35,783 nt of DNA, taken from positions 1 to 35,783 of the forward strand of contig NZ_VKHP01000073.1 in the NCBI RefSeq assembly GCF_010811875.1, in the 5' to 3' direction. Below, piece after piece: positions 26,801-35,091 of this stretch (its first letter is position 1; every line of letters starts with the position of its first letter). The notes below the pieces were generated by a model. The model ran no database searches. It had not been told where the DNA came from and was given only the letters and a program-made list of their open reading frames with translations. The translations under genes and the position numbers were made by a program. Source of the stretch: Bradyrhizobium uaiense. Lineage in GTDB: Bacteria > Pseudomonadota > Alphaproteobacteria > Rhizobiales > Xanthobacteraceae.

Positions 26801-27478
26801 ATGTGCATCCCGCTGCGCGCCAACGGCCATGACCCCAAGGGGCAAGACGCCACGGGTCAAGACATCAATGCTGGCCATGATACTGGTTTCGGCGAAGACC
26901 AGGAGGAGCGGCGTTCAGGCGGTGATTTTGGGAGCCCGCCGCCGAACCGTCATGAGATGAATGGTCATGGGATGAATGGTCACGGATCAGCCATGGCACG
27001 CTCGTTAGTCGCAAGCAGGCCGCAGGCGGAGATCATACGTGGCAACGGGCACGCCAATGGCAGCACCAACGCTGGTAGAGGTGGAAATGGTGCCGCCGAT
27101 GAGGAGCTCGGCGAGCTCTCCCGTCTTCCATCGATCAATCGTGGCATCATCGAAAAGCTGCGCAAGGCAGGCGTTCACACCATCGACGACTTTCTACGGT
27201 CAGCAGGACCGCGAGAGGGACGCTCGGCCCTGGCGGAAGAAGTCGGCATCGATGTAGATATTTTGCTTCAGGCAGCGCTGTTCGCCGATCTGACTCGGAC
27301 AGGTGTGGCGCCGCGCGATTTGGGCCGGCTGCGACGGGCACGCGTGCAGACGCTGGATGAATTGCGTGACTGTCCGACAGAGAACTTGCGGCGCGCGCTG
27401 CCGCCGGAAGTTTCAGATGCCGATATTCAACGATTCCGTGAATCCGCGATCGGCTTGGAAACAATCGTCGAGCGCTGA
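23822..27478 (+). CDS. Large protein with unknown N-terminal region, tandem GNAT domains and DUF4332-like C-terminus (paralogue 2)
   Basis: 1218 residues; GAGGGAAG precedes the ATG at good spacing. An N-terminal extension rich in Gly, Pro and Ser (1-75) is followed by the same architecture as the upstream gene: the shared block at about 410-640 (LFKPNGLFHGEICRLILDP, AAPWG near 525, HYTEAYGY near 574, GGRGVYEIDV), GNAT 1 with FLDDLAFRPDLRSKGLGSAL (about 752-772), and GNAT 2 with MIDSLAVRPELQGRGIGRVL (about 924-943), a canonical acetyl-CoA loop. A linker of Gly/His/Asn repeats (NGHGMNGHG) leads to residues 1093-1218, a double helix-hairpin-helix module like DUF4332 (ELSRLPSINRGIIEKLRKAG, then LRRARVQTLDELRDCP). 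The two genes clearly arose by duplication. Confidence 0.75.
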   Translation: MGAASLTDQILGTPDWSHSLAAPGLGRSPSMGWAHTAAGPDATHPHAFSMSGPAAPWLNGQPLPSQQWYNEQWSSQTLGAQSAEKTIQPFANGSIWDVVTRLSQLGAPVDRLVTFILGLAPHSVGPFLRYLQMAALDDDEFSHERLAVHLDIALAVHPRHYELLRRFVSEVRHRMKLSPEVAHFVGDRDLESRLHGFLVSKFGSVPLAQVEPRKQRTAFLRSTLRFLENFTALTAADPNLAVLYRTVNRFGSIQAYYAEHERPRRTVRRLLELGFDVDHIVFSRDELLSLGPGEDDLRKPWAAWLRDTIQRLLGSRDEDPEIDLGLDRKKFFGVIKQDYQALLKDEDEASGLRLVNQLLSALERRQEGLLRNGDLISETSVKQIILELQAIKKKISGDAEHLPTQRLVAIRSPKLVPELLFDNTRLSCCLFKPNGLFHGEICRLILDPATPIIEFWLEPYPEFLGLATLYLGLNARGERTILMDTVDYNDLLHDLRGYNGTMRFMLDAIVANAHLAKAKRVAIIAAPWGKPLGFANFVKQMASRSEAINYQESYYFEAADPADGALDESLVGRHHYTEAYGYDSPLAGVIDYCFSLVGWGTVEKLYTGGRGVYEIDVEQYLLENETLKNKIGKSGAPVVQARKGEIFAPPAHHEDELSWRRNDAIARAEQRMSRLLADVRIERLRDPSGAIISELIEVENSAFPEELRYGREHFADRLILKDAELLLVRQQQSLVGFALSYVAPAISWQDVFLDDLAFRPDLRSKGLGSALVALRAELSAISGYRGLYVTATISPELSRFYERQNFQLVGMVQGAGQILYRPLGLLSSGDVEVLPTVLREAERLLQAQFSRPSATVHSALDQDLLQIALGLETAFPEDLRYDQDAFRERMACQDAHLLVLREQNEPIACCMCFRDPDLPRHAVMIDSLAVRPELQGRGIGRVLLKTQLTILALTGYTAAMLTCRKRSVNGVDLVAFYRSVGAKETGRSGNNVQMCIPLRANGHDPKGQDATGQDINAGHDTGFGEDQEERRSGGDFGSPPPNRHEMNGHGMNGHGSAMARSLVASRPQAEIIRGNGHANGSTNAGRGGNGAADEELGELSRLPSINRGIIEKLRKAGVHTIDDFLRSAGPREGRSALAEEVGIDVDILLQAALFADLTRTGVAPRDLGRLRRARVQTLDELRDCPTENLRRALPPEVSDADIQRFRESAIGLETIVER

Positions 27479-27504
27479 TCTGTAAAATCGAAAGCGGGGT
27501 TCAT

Positions 27505-30051
27505 ATGCCAGACACCATTGATTTCGGAGCTGGACCAGCAGTCGTCGTTTTTCAGCCGGCGGGACGCATCGGCGGCGTCATCCCCGAAGCCCTGTCCCAG
27601 GAAGGTATCAGCTTTGTCGAGCGCCCAATCGATCAGATCGGAGAGCTGAAGGCGGACAGCGGGCCGCGCCTGGCTATCGTGATCGGCGCGCCGGCAAACC
27701 CGTCGGCGCGGAACAGCCTGCGCCAATGGGTAGACAAGGGCGGATCGGTCATTTTGCTATGGTGTGACCAGTGGCCAGCCAACGAGCTGCGCGACTGGTT
27801 CGGCATCGAGCGACAGTCCGAAGATGTGGAGGGTGGCTACCTGTGGCCCGCGGAAGAATTGGCGATTCCCGGACTTTCTTCCGAATGCCTGCAATTGATC
27901 GGCCGCCGGTTTCTCTATCGTCTACCAGCTGATGCCCAGACGCGCGTCCTCGCGCTCGGCTCGGCCCACCCGGCAGCCGCCATTGCGTTTGACGCCACGC
28001 GCGACGGATTTGCCGACGATGAATGGTTCTGGGCGGGTCAGGAACTGTACCGCTATTCACGGGGCCGCACGCTCATTGGACCGTTTGAAGTGCCGGGGAT
28101 CGGGCCAGTGACGCCGACCACGGCTGGCTCTGGCGATTTCACGGGCGACGGCTTTCGCGACAACCTGATTGTTTGCAGAGGCCATAGTTACGCAATCCTG
28201 CGCAACGGAGCATGGGTCGACGGCGGAAATTTGCAAAACCGGATTCGACACGTCTTGACCTGGAATCCGGGCACGGGGATTTGGCCAATCCAGCTATTTC
28301 TCGAGGACGGCTCGTTCTTCATTGAGTCGCTGGACGGAGGGCGAACCTGGAGCAGCGCAAAGGTCTTTGCGCCCGACGGCAAGACGCCGGTCCCGACGGA
28401 TTTCGGCTATAGCTACGAATACTTGGACGACTCCGGTGTCGTACGCGTTGCGCTCAACCTGTTCAGCCAGGGAGCCTTCTTCTCCAATTTCGGCGCAGGA
28501 TGGATCATGCCACCTGTCTTGCCCAATATCGGCCCGAAATATCTCTACGCCAACGTGATCGCGCCCACAATCGGTTATGCGTCCGACGCTGCGAGAACGG
28601 GTCTGCGCGATCAGATTTCCCTGCTGGTCTATTCGAATGTCTATGGAAGGGATCCGGTTTCCGGCACCTTCAATTATCCGTTGCAGTTCCATAAGCTTTA
28701 CAGCGCGGGACCGGCGGGGCGGCATCCGCTCGTTGTGAACCGCGGACGCGCAACGGCGGTGCTCTATGATATCGAGCGCACGATCTATCAATTGCAGCAG
28801 GGCCTCGATCACGATCCGAACGCGGCGGTCATCATGGCCGGAGGGTTGACGACCTTCAATCCGGTGATCAATGTTTTTGACGATTGGATCGACTATACGC
28901 AGCTCGACCTCCCCCAAGCCGATCTTCATGAGCGGTTGCTGAGAGTGATGGTCACCTCGCTCTCGCCGGCGCCGATACCGCGTCTCTGGTATTGGCCGAA
29001 CGGCCTGCGGTCGGTTGCCAGCTTGAGTCATGATGTCGAAATCTCCGTACCCGACCAGAATACGCAAGTTGCAACGGAGACGATGAGGATCGGCGAGATG
29101 GCGAAAGAGGCCAAGCGCCACGATACGTTCTTCGTCCTGATGACGGGCACAGACGTGAATACGATGTCGAGGAAGGATTTGGCCAAGTTGGAGGCCGAGG
29201 GTCATCAGGTGACGATCCACTTCGACACCTTCGGATCAACCGACTTCACGGCGGCCAATTTTCAGATGCAGTCGAACCTGCTCCGCGAGCGGGGCGTGAA
29301 CCCCGTCTTCGGAAATCGTGATCACGGCCTGTCCTGGCTGAAGGACTATTTGGGATACGCGATCATGAGCCAGCCGGAAACCGTGTACGACTCGTCGTTC
29401 GGAGGTGGGCCTGGCTATTCTCATTGCGGTTCGGTTCTGCCCTATCGGCTTTATTCGCTGGCCGGACCCGCTTTCGAGTCCTTCGATGAAATCTCCCATG
29501 GTTTGATGGACATCGCCGACGGCGATTTCTATTTCTCCCAATTGGTGCCAAATCCAGAGACTTCGATGGTGCTGCCGCTCGATGACCTGTTCGAGCGAGC
29601 CCAGCAAATGGTGCTGCGCAATCACAGCGCCTATTACGGCTTTTTCGATTGCTTGTTCCATCCCGTGGTTGTCGCTGGATTGGCGCCACCCATTCCGGAG
29701 TTCTTCGACAGGGTGAAGAAGCTTGCACAGTTCATGACTGAGAAGAACATCCCGTCCCTGTCCATGAAGGATGTCGCTGTTTGGTGGCGGGCAAGACGAA
29801 AGGTCCAAGTCAGCCTGCGGAGCTGGGACAGAAAAACCCTGCGTTTCTCGGCGGTCACGTCGGCGCCTTTGGACGGAGTGACACTGGTGATTCCGCAACG
29901 AGCGGATGGAATGCAGCTTCAGTCTGTCACCGACGGCAATGGTGGAGCGATTGCGATCAATCCCGCCGTTCTTGACGGCAACAATTACGGGATGGTGACG
30001 CTACCTCGCCTCGACACGAATACGACCGATCTTGCTGCGACGTATGCGTAA
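27505..30051 (+). CDS. Amidotransferase-like / NodB-like polysaccharide deacetylase family protein
   Basis: 848 residues, starting 26 bases after the previous gene. Residues 1-150 look like a class I glutamine amidotransferase-like fold without the usual catalytic signature (AVVVFQPAGRIGGVIPEAL, later NSLRQWVDKGGSVILLWCDQ). Residues 180-450 are beta-rich with an FTGDGF segment and aromatic repeats, perhaps a propeller- or sialidase-like region. From about 495 a NodB-type deacetylase fold is suggested by WPNGLRSVASLSHDVEISV (His509, Asp510, Glu512), EGHQVTIHFDTFG (His567, His572) and FGNRDHGLSWL. No signal peptide is seen. Such enzymes remove acetyl groups from amino-sugar polymers; context suggests action on the product of the GNAT genes, but the substrate is unknown. 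Confidence 0.7.
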   Translation: MPDTIDFGAGPAVVVFQPAGRIGGVIPEALSQEGISFVERPIDQIGELKADSGPRLAIVIGAPANPSARNSLRQWVDKGGSVILLWCDQWPANELRDWFGIERQSEDVEGGYLWPAEELAIPGLSSECLQLIGRRFLYRLPADAQTRVLALGSAHPAAAIAFDATRDGFADDEWFWAGQELYRYSRGRTLIGPFEVPGIGPVTPTTAGSGDFTGDGFRDNLIVCRGHSYAILRNGAWVDGGNLQNRIRHVLTWNPGTGIWPIQLFLEDGSFFIESLDGGRTWSSAKVFAPDGKTPVPTDFGYSYEYLDDSGVVRVALNLFSQGAFFSNFGAGWIMPPVLPNIGPKYLYANVIAPTIGYASDAARTGLRDQISLLVYSNVYGRDPVSGTFNYPLQFHKLYSAGPAGRHPLVVNRGRATAVLYDIERTIYQLQQGLDHDPNAAVIMAGGLTTFNPVINVFDDWIDYTQLDLPQADLHERLLRVMVTSLSPAPIPRLWYWPNGLRSVASLSHDVEISVPDQNTQVATETMRIGEMAKEAKRHDTFFVLMTGTDVNTMSRKDLAKLEAEGHQVTIHFDTFGSTDFTAANFQMQSNLLRERGVNPVFGNRDHGLSWLKDYLGYAIMSQPETVYDSSFGGGPGYSHCGSVLPYRLYSLAGPAFESFDEISHGLMDIADGDFYFSQLVPNPETSMVLPLDDLFERAQQMVLRNHSAYYGFFDCLFHPVVVAGLAPPIPEFFDRVKKLAQFMTEKNIPSLSMKDVAVWWRARRKVQVSLRSWDRKTLRFSAVTSAPLDGVTLVIPQRADGMQLQSVTDGNGGAIAINPAVLDGNNYGMVTLPRLDTNTTDLAATYA

Positions 30052-31093
30052 TGTGAATTCGGCTGCAAGGCCGATCCCGATATTCAGAATACGCAAGAGC
30101 TTGGAATTGGGAGTAGCTGACGTCGCGTCCCTGTCGCCACAGAAGGTTGTTTGCGTGGCCTGACGGCTAGCAAATGCGACCAGCGCCCCCACATGGCCAA
30201 TGACAGCTTCACATTGTAGGCTGCGCGCCATTGCTCGCGATCGTTGTCCAGGGGTAGTAAGTTCAAAACGCGGGCTAGCAACACCCGATTCTTGCGATTG
30301 GTCGAGAGGGTGATACCAAAGCTGGCCGCATAGGCGCGCGATGTAGGGCGACTTCGGATCTCTCCCGCCCCGCCACTAGCCGCCGATTGCCCTCCATGAT
30401 GCGATATGGCCGCCGATCACCGCATCGTCACCAAGCGGCTGCGGATTCCGATGATCGCGCGCAGGTGAAGCCCCCGATCGTTAGAGGCAATTGGCACTAT
30501 CGTTAGCCCGTGGTCAAGCGGCTGCTGAAGAGATCACGTCTGGTGTCGCTCGATGGAGCGAAGCTGACTGGACACGCACCCCCAACAGTGCCGAAGCGGC
30601 CGGTCAGCTTCGCGGGCTGCTGTCTCAGTCGTCATCGTAATCAAGGCCGAGGAAGAACCGGCGGGCGACGCATGGAGTCACCGTACAGTATATGTCCCGC
30701 CGCCCCGGAAACCGTGGATGAGCGAGGACCGTCGCATGGGTCTTTTCGATGCTGCAGCGCTGGCACTCGTTTTCTTTCAATCGATCGACAAGCAGGCAGT
30801 TTAGATGAGCGCGGCTATGCTGGTGCGCGGTCGTTCGCTCACTGTCTGCCTTGCGCTTTCATATCCTTCAATCGATCAAGCGCGGCTCGTGTCGCTCGAT
30901 CTGTTGCTAATCCACGCCACTTTCCAATCGGCACCTCGGCACCATCGATCGCCAGCCGAGTCGTGCCCAAGGATTGGCTGTCCCTCTGCATGCGCAAGTC
31001 TGGGATCCGCTTGGCTGGTGGCTCAGTGCGCACGGAGTAGACCGCTTCAATGCACGCGGCCTGCAAGCGGAGAAAAGAGGGTACGCTGATTAG
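30052..31093. other. Interval without a recognised gene
   Basis: About 1 kb after the deacetylase holds only short frames with no recognisable family. On the minus strand a segment around 30100-30280 (QWRAAYNVKLSLAMWGRWSH) and one at 30840-31066 look protein-like and may be fragments of decayed genes. The interval ends where the third repeat copy begins. Confidence 0.4.
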
Positions 31094-31393
31094 CGCTTCA
31101 TGGAACGTGGCAGAACGAATTACTTGCGCCTACTCGGAACCAATCAGCAAGTGCTGCTTGAGGAAGCGCAGAACGACGCACCCGGCTTTGCCTTCGCTGT
31201 CCGTTCGATGACAATCGATTTTCTAAGACCGGCGGTCTGGACGACCTGCTCGACGTCGTCACGGTCCCGCAAGAGGTGAGGGGCGCGTCGGCCTAGATAA
31301 ATCTGCCCCTCGTTCATGCTGTGGTCTTCCAGCGACCCAATGAAATCAAGGCGTTAGACTTCTGTTGCGATATCGTCAAACCAGAGTTGGCGG
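31094..31393. repeat. Dispersed composite repeat, copy C: ybgC fragment plus recombinase 3' relic
   Basis: 31104-31230 encodes FMERGRTNYLRLLGTNQQVL and continues to FLRPA, the middle of the ybgC-like protein including the nine codons missing at 16538. A one-base deletion then shifts the frame near 31231, and a larger deletion joins GGGGCGCGTCG directly to the gene end (about 31285-31300). 31297-31393 repeats 16950-17048 almost base for base and ends at the same GAGTTGGCG. Beyond it lies trbG debris. Confidence 0.85.
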
Positions 31394-31792
31394 CTTTGCT
31401 GATGTCAGTCTCGGCGCTTGGCGGCTGCGCATAATTTCATCCCGCCTGACATCAACTATGACACCGCGGAGCCGGCGACACTCACCGCCGATCCGCCGCC
31501 GCCCGTCAAGATCGTGGAATTGCCAAAACCCCTGCCGCTGCCCGGGCAGTTGAAGCCGCTCGTCGCTGGTAAACGCGTCCCCGAAGCCGCCGACCCAAAA
31601 GTTCGCGTCAAACAGGCCAACGCGGCGGCACGCGTGCAGCCAGTCCGCAATGGTTTCATCAACGCGGTCCAGGTCTATCCGTTCTCGGGCGGAGCCCTCT
31701 ACCAGGTCTATACGGCGCCCGGCCAGATAACCGACGTCGCCCTCCAGGAGGGCGAGCAACTTGTCGGATCCGGTCGCTGGCGGCATTGGAGG
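31394..31792 (+). pseudogene. trbG: TrbG/VirB9-type conjugation protein, fragment
   Basis: The fragment begins inside the signal region: ALLMSVSALGGCA is a lipoprotein signal with lipobox LGGC, then a frame slip near 31430-31434 (consistent with two bases lost) leads to NFIPPDINYDTAEPATLT, LPKPLPLPGQLKP and QANAAARVQPVRNGFINAVQ, then ALYQVYTAPGQITDVALQEG. This is the N-terminal half of TrbG, a component of the P-type conjugative type IV secretion channel. The 5' end is cut by the repeat at 31393, and after GEQLVGSG the frame is lost and livF sequence follows. No other trb gene is present, so it marks a former conjugative element. Confidence 0.85.
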
Positions 31793-32258
31793 CGGGCTGT
31801 CGCGACGCGAGATCGCGGCAGGCCTTGAGCGCGTCTACACATTGTTTCCGCGCCTGAAAGAGCGGCGGCGGTCCGCCTCGGGCCTCACCTCGGGCGGTGA
31901 ACAGCAGATGACGGCGATCGGCCGGGCCTTGATGGCCCGTCCGCAACTTTTGGTGCTCGACGAGCCATCGATGGGCCTCGCGCCCCTCGTGGTCGAGACG
32001 ATCTTCAGCGCTCTGAAGGCGCTCAATAGCGAGGAGGGATTGTCGATCCTGGTCGCCGAGCAGAACTCGACGGTGGCGCTGCGCTACGCCGACCGCGCCG
32101 CAGTGCTCGACGGCGGATCGACTGTGCTGGCGGGCGAGGCCGCAGATTTGCGCGGGCGCGCCGAAATCAAGGCACTCTATCTCGGAAGCCCAGAAGAGAG
32201 TGCCACCCATCTTGCCGCATTGCGCAGGCCAGCACTCGGCGATCATGCGGCCGCCTGA
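31793..32258 (+). pseudogene. LivF-type branched-chain amino acid ABC ATPase, C-terminal fragment
   Basis: From about 31796 the frame reads LSRREIAAGLERVYTLFPRL, then the ABC signature SGLTSGGEQQMTAIGRALMA, Walker B PQLLVLDEPSMGLAPLVVE, and VAEQN before the C-terminal tail. This pattern is typical of LivF. The Walker A and first 90 or so residues are missing because the gene is joined to trbG sequence at about 31790, so it cannot be an active ATPase. It ends shortly before the acyl-CoA dehydrogenase-like gene and was probably in one operon with it. Confidence 0.85.
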
Positions 32259-32293
32259 ACATTTTCTTATTGACCAGACAGAGGAGAATACCC

Positions 32294-33491
32294 ATGAGCA
32301 AGGACAATCTCGCGCGCATTGGACAGGACGACATCTATTCCCGCCTCGATGCCGCGATCGAGACCACTGTCAAAGTCCATGCTGACCGCAATGACCTCGA
32401 AGGCCGGTTTCCGCGGGAGAATCTCCAGGCGCTGGCGGCGCCCGGATGGACCGGGGTCCTCAATGAGCCGCGTTTCGGCGGGCTCGGGCTCGGCCATGGC
32501 GATTTCGCGGAAGCGGCCTATCGCATCGGTCAGCAAGACGCCTCGACAGGCCTCGTCTACGTCATGCATGTCGGCGCAGCGCAAACCATCAACCTGTTCG
32601 GCAATGACGATCAGAAGGAGCGCTGGCTCAAAGCCACGGGCGGGACGCTGCTCGGCACTTATTCAACCAGCGAGCGGGCGAGCGGCGGGCATTGGTGGTA
32701 CAATTTCTCCGAGGCCTCCCGTGACGGCGAGAACTACGTTCTCAACGCCGAGAAGTCGTTTACGACGAGCTCGGGACAGGCGGACTTTTACGTGGTGCAG
32801 ACGCGCTCTCCCGGTGCCAAGGACCAGACCGATATCTCGTTCTTCATCGTCGATGGTAAGGCGTCCGGAATCGATCCGGGCCCGTGGGAGGCGCTGGGCG
32901 TGCGGGCAAATCATTCCGGACCGATCCGCTACGGGGACGTCAAGGTCCCGAGCCGTGATCGCCTCGGTGCCGAGGGACAGGGCAAGGAAATTATCTATGA
33001 CGATGTTTCGCCTGTTTACCTGATCGGTCTTGGTGCGGTGTGGGAAGGCGTGGCCCGCCGTAGCTCTCAATGCGGCGGTCGCACACACCTCGAGCTTTGT
33101 TCACAAGGACAAGAACAAAAGCCTGTCGGACTATCAGGCCATCCGCCAGGAGCTCGGCGCCGCAAAGGTGCTTGTCGAAACTTTGCGCCCGTGGCGCAAC
33201 GAGCTCGCCGCCAGGCTTGATGAGCTGTGGCGCGCCGGCAAGCCCCAGAGCGAGATACTGATTCCGCTCACCGAGTTCAAGGTTCACGCCGCCGAAGTTG
33301 CCAACAAGGTGGCTGCCGCAGCGCTGACCGTGACCGGTGGTTACGGTTATCGGCGCGGACCGATTGAACGATCGTTTCGGGATGCTCGTGCCGCCATCGC
33401 GATCGGACCGTCTAACGTGATCGCGCGGGACTGGATCGGAAAGTCGCTGGTCGGGTTGCCGCTTGAGCTGTTCTACGAGGGCGGAGAGTAG
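32294..33491 (+). pseudogene. Acyl-CoA dehydrogenase family flavoprotein, frameshifted
   Basis: Start at the ATG at 32294, with GAGGAG seven bases upstream. The N-terminal two thirds are normal for the family: FPRENLQALAAPGWTGVLNE, a STSERASGGHWWYNFSEAS segment near the flavin site, and FFIVDGKASGIDPGPWEALG. Near 33052-33060 the frame shifts, and the C-terminal helical domain continues in another frame as ALNAAVAHTSSFVHKDKNKS, then VTGGYGYRRGPIERSFRDAR and IARDWIGKSL. The shift cuts the protein after about 255 codons. Without it, the protein would be about 400 residues, the normal length. If the shift is a sequencing error, the gene is intact. Confidence 0.85.
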
Positions 33492-33511
33492 GGAGATGCC
33501 TCGGCGCTAGG

Positions 33512-33853
33512 CGAGCAGCGCATTGCCATTTCCCACACGCCTTCCAGATCGGAGCGAGTTGCGCCTCCGACGGCTTGTAAGCAGGCAGCCATCGGGCCGC
33601 CTTGGGCGCGTGGCTTGGACGATCGCGGCTCGGATGAGGGACGCAAAAACGCGCCGCGCGGTGGGTTCTTCCAGCGTCGTCCGAAACAGCTTGCCATACT
33701 TCTCATCGTAGCGCTCGACGGCCTTGCGAAAGAGCTCGTCCTTGTTGGCGAATGCCGCATACAGGCTCGGAATGCCAATTCCCATCGCTTCGATCAGCAT
33801 GCCGACGGATGCGCCTTCGTATCCGTGGCGCCAAAAGACTTCGACGACCGCGT
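33512..33853 (-). pseudogene. TetR-family regulator remnant
   Basis: A TetR-type helix-turn-helix is visible: AVVEVFWRHGYEGASVGMLI, then AMGIGIPSLYAAFANKDELF and RKAVERYDEKYG. The first helix and start are missing because the coding sequence begins at the very end of the SfnB-like gene. After ATRPRRPDGCL the frame breaks; the alternative frame gives AACLQAVGGATRSDLEGVWE before it ends. It is truncated at both ends. Its original target cannot be inferred. Confidence 0.75.
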
Positions 33854-33856
33854 CCG

Positions 33857-35086
33857 TTAGGCCCAGATGTGAAGTGGTGGGTTCTTGTCGTTCAGCACGT
33901 AGTTTCCGATCAGATGATATTTCCAGCGTACAGGATCGTGCAGCGTGTGCGTTCGCGCATTGCGCCAATGCCGATCGAGGTTCAGATTGGTGCGGGCGCT
34001 GCTCGCTCCGCCGAACTCAAATAGCTTGGATGAGGCGAACAGCGCCACATCGTTTGCGGGTACCTTTGCTTCGGCTACCGCAACCGATGCGCGCGCGACA
34101 TCGGCTTCATCATGGCGGTCGCGCACCGCATCAAGGGTGCGGGCCGCGCGCGCGACCATCGCATCGGCGGCGTGGACACGGATCTGGAGATCGCCAAGCG
34201 TGGCAATCGTATGCGGGTCGTCCTGGGCGCGCTGGAGTCCGCTGTCGATCCAGGGGCGTGAGGCCGAGCGCGCAAGCCGCACCGCTTCCGCAAACGAAGC
34301 TCGCGCAATTCCGAGGTCAATCGCGACATGCAGGAGTTGCGCAAAAGGGCCAGTCAGGCTTGGTCTACCGATAGACTTGTAGCGCGCAATCACATGGGCG
34401 GGATTGACCTCCACATTATCGGCGATCACCGTGCCACTTGCGGAGGTCCGCTGGCCGAAGCCGTTCCAGTCGTCGAGCACCGACAAGCCAGCAGCATTGT
34501 GCGGGACATAGACATAAACCACGTTACCATCATCGTCGACACCGGAGATCGGTATCCAATCTGCGAAGAGCGCATTGGTGCCGTAGACCTTCCGCGCGTT
34601 CAACCTCAGACCGCTCGGCGTGCGGCTGATGCGGCTGCGAATGTCCAGCACGTTCTTGCCGCCGGATTCCGCAAAAGCGTTGCCGATCACCTTGCCGGTG
34701 AGCACTTCCGATAAGAAAAAGCGTTTCTGTGGCTCGGTGCCGATGTGATGCAAGCTTTCCAGCAGAAGGTAGTTGCTTTGCGGCAATTGGCCGATCGACG
34801 GATCGGCTGCTGAAATGATCGCCACCACCTCGATGATGGTTTCGATCGAAACGCCAGCGCCACCGTACTCGGAGCGTATACCGATGCCCCACAACCCGCT
34901 TTGCACAAACTGCCTGAGCTCGTCGTGCGGCAGGCGACGTTGACTGTCACGTTCCGAGGCTCCGGCTGCGAGCAACGGGGCAAGCTCTCGCGCGATCGTC
35001 AGCGCCTCGTCCGCCGTGCGGATCACATGAGCAGGCTTGCGCGACGCGGCCTCATCCAGCGGCTTTTTGGTAGGTACGACGTTCAT
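33857..35086 (-). CDS. SfnB/DszC-family flavin-dependent monooxygenase (acyl-CoA dehydrogenase fold)
   Basis: 409 residues from the ATG at 35086, preferred over a TTG at 35095 because AGGGA lies nine bases upstream. The sequence matches the SfnB/DszC group of acyl-CoA dehydrogenase-like monooxygenases: LRQFVQSGLWGIGIRSEYGG, LPQSNYLLLESLHHIGTEPQ, YGTNALFADWIPISGVDDDG, and the C-terminal signature LDRHWRNARTHTLHDPVRWK and YHLIGNYVLN. These enzymes use reduced flavin and oxygen on sulfur or nitrogen compounds; SfnB acts in sulfur acquisition. No flavin reductase gene is in view. The frame is intact. The exact substrate is unknown. Confidence 0.85.
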   Translation of the reverse strand: MNVVPTKKPLDEAASRKPAHVIRTADEALTIARELAPLLAAGASERDSQRRLPHDELRQFVQSGLWGIGIRSEYGGAGVSIETIIEVVAIISAADPSIGQLPQSNYLLLESLHHIGTEPQKRFFLSEVLTGKVIGNAFAESGGKNVLDIRSRISRTPSGLRLNARKVYGTNALFADWIPISGVDDDGNVVYVYVPHNAAGLSVLDDWNGFGQRTSASGTVIADNVEVNPAHVIARYKSIGRPSLTGPFAQLLHVAIDLGIARASFAEAVRLARSASRPWIDSGLQRAQDDPHTIATLGDLQIRVHAADAMVARAARTLDAVRDRHDEADVARASVAVAEAKVPANDVALFASSKLFEFGGASSARTNLNLDRHWRNARTHTLHDPVRWKYHLIGNYVLNDKNPPLHIWA

Positions 35087-35091
35087 GACGA

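Noticed and set aside
30510..31040. 176-codon plus-strand frame
   Set aside because: Irregular composition, many Arg/Ser/Cys, no ribosome binding site and no recognisable domain.
33854..33968. Upstream part of the TetR frame
   Set aside because: This part overlaps the SfnB-like coding sequence in another frame and shows no TetR similarity.
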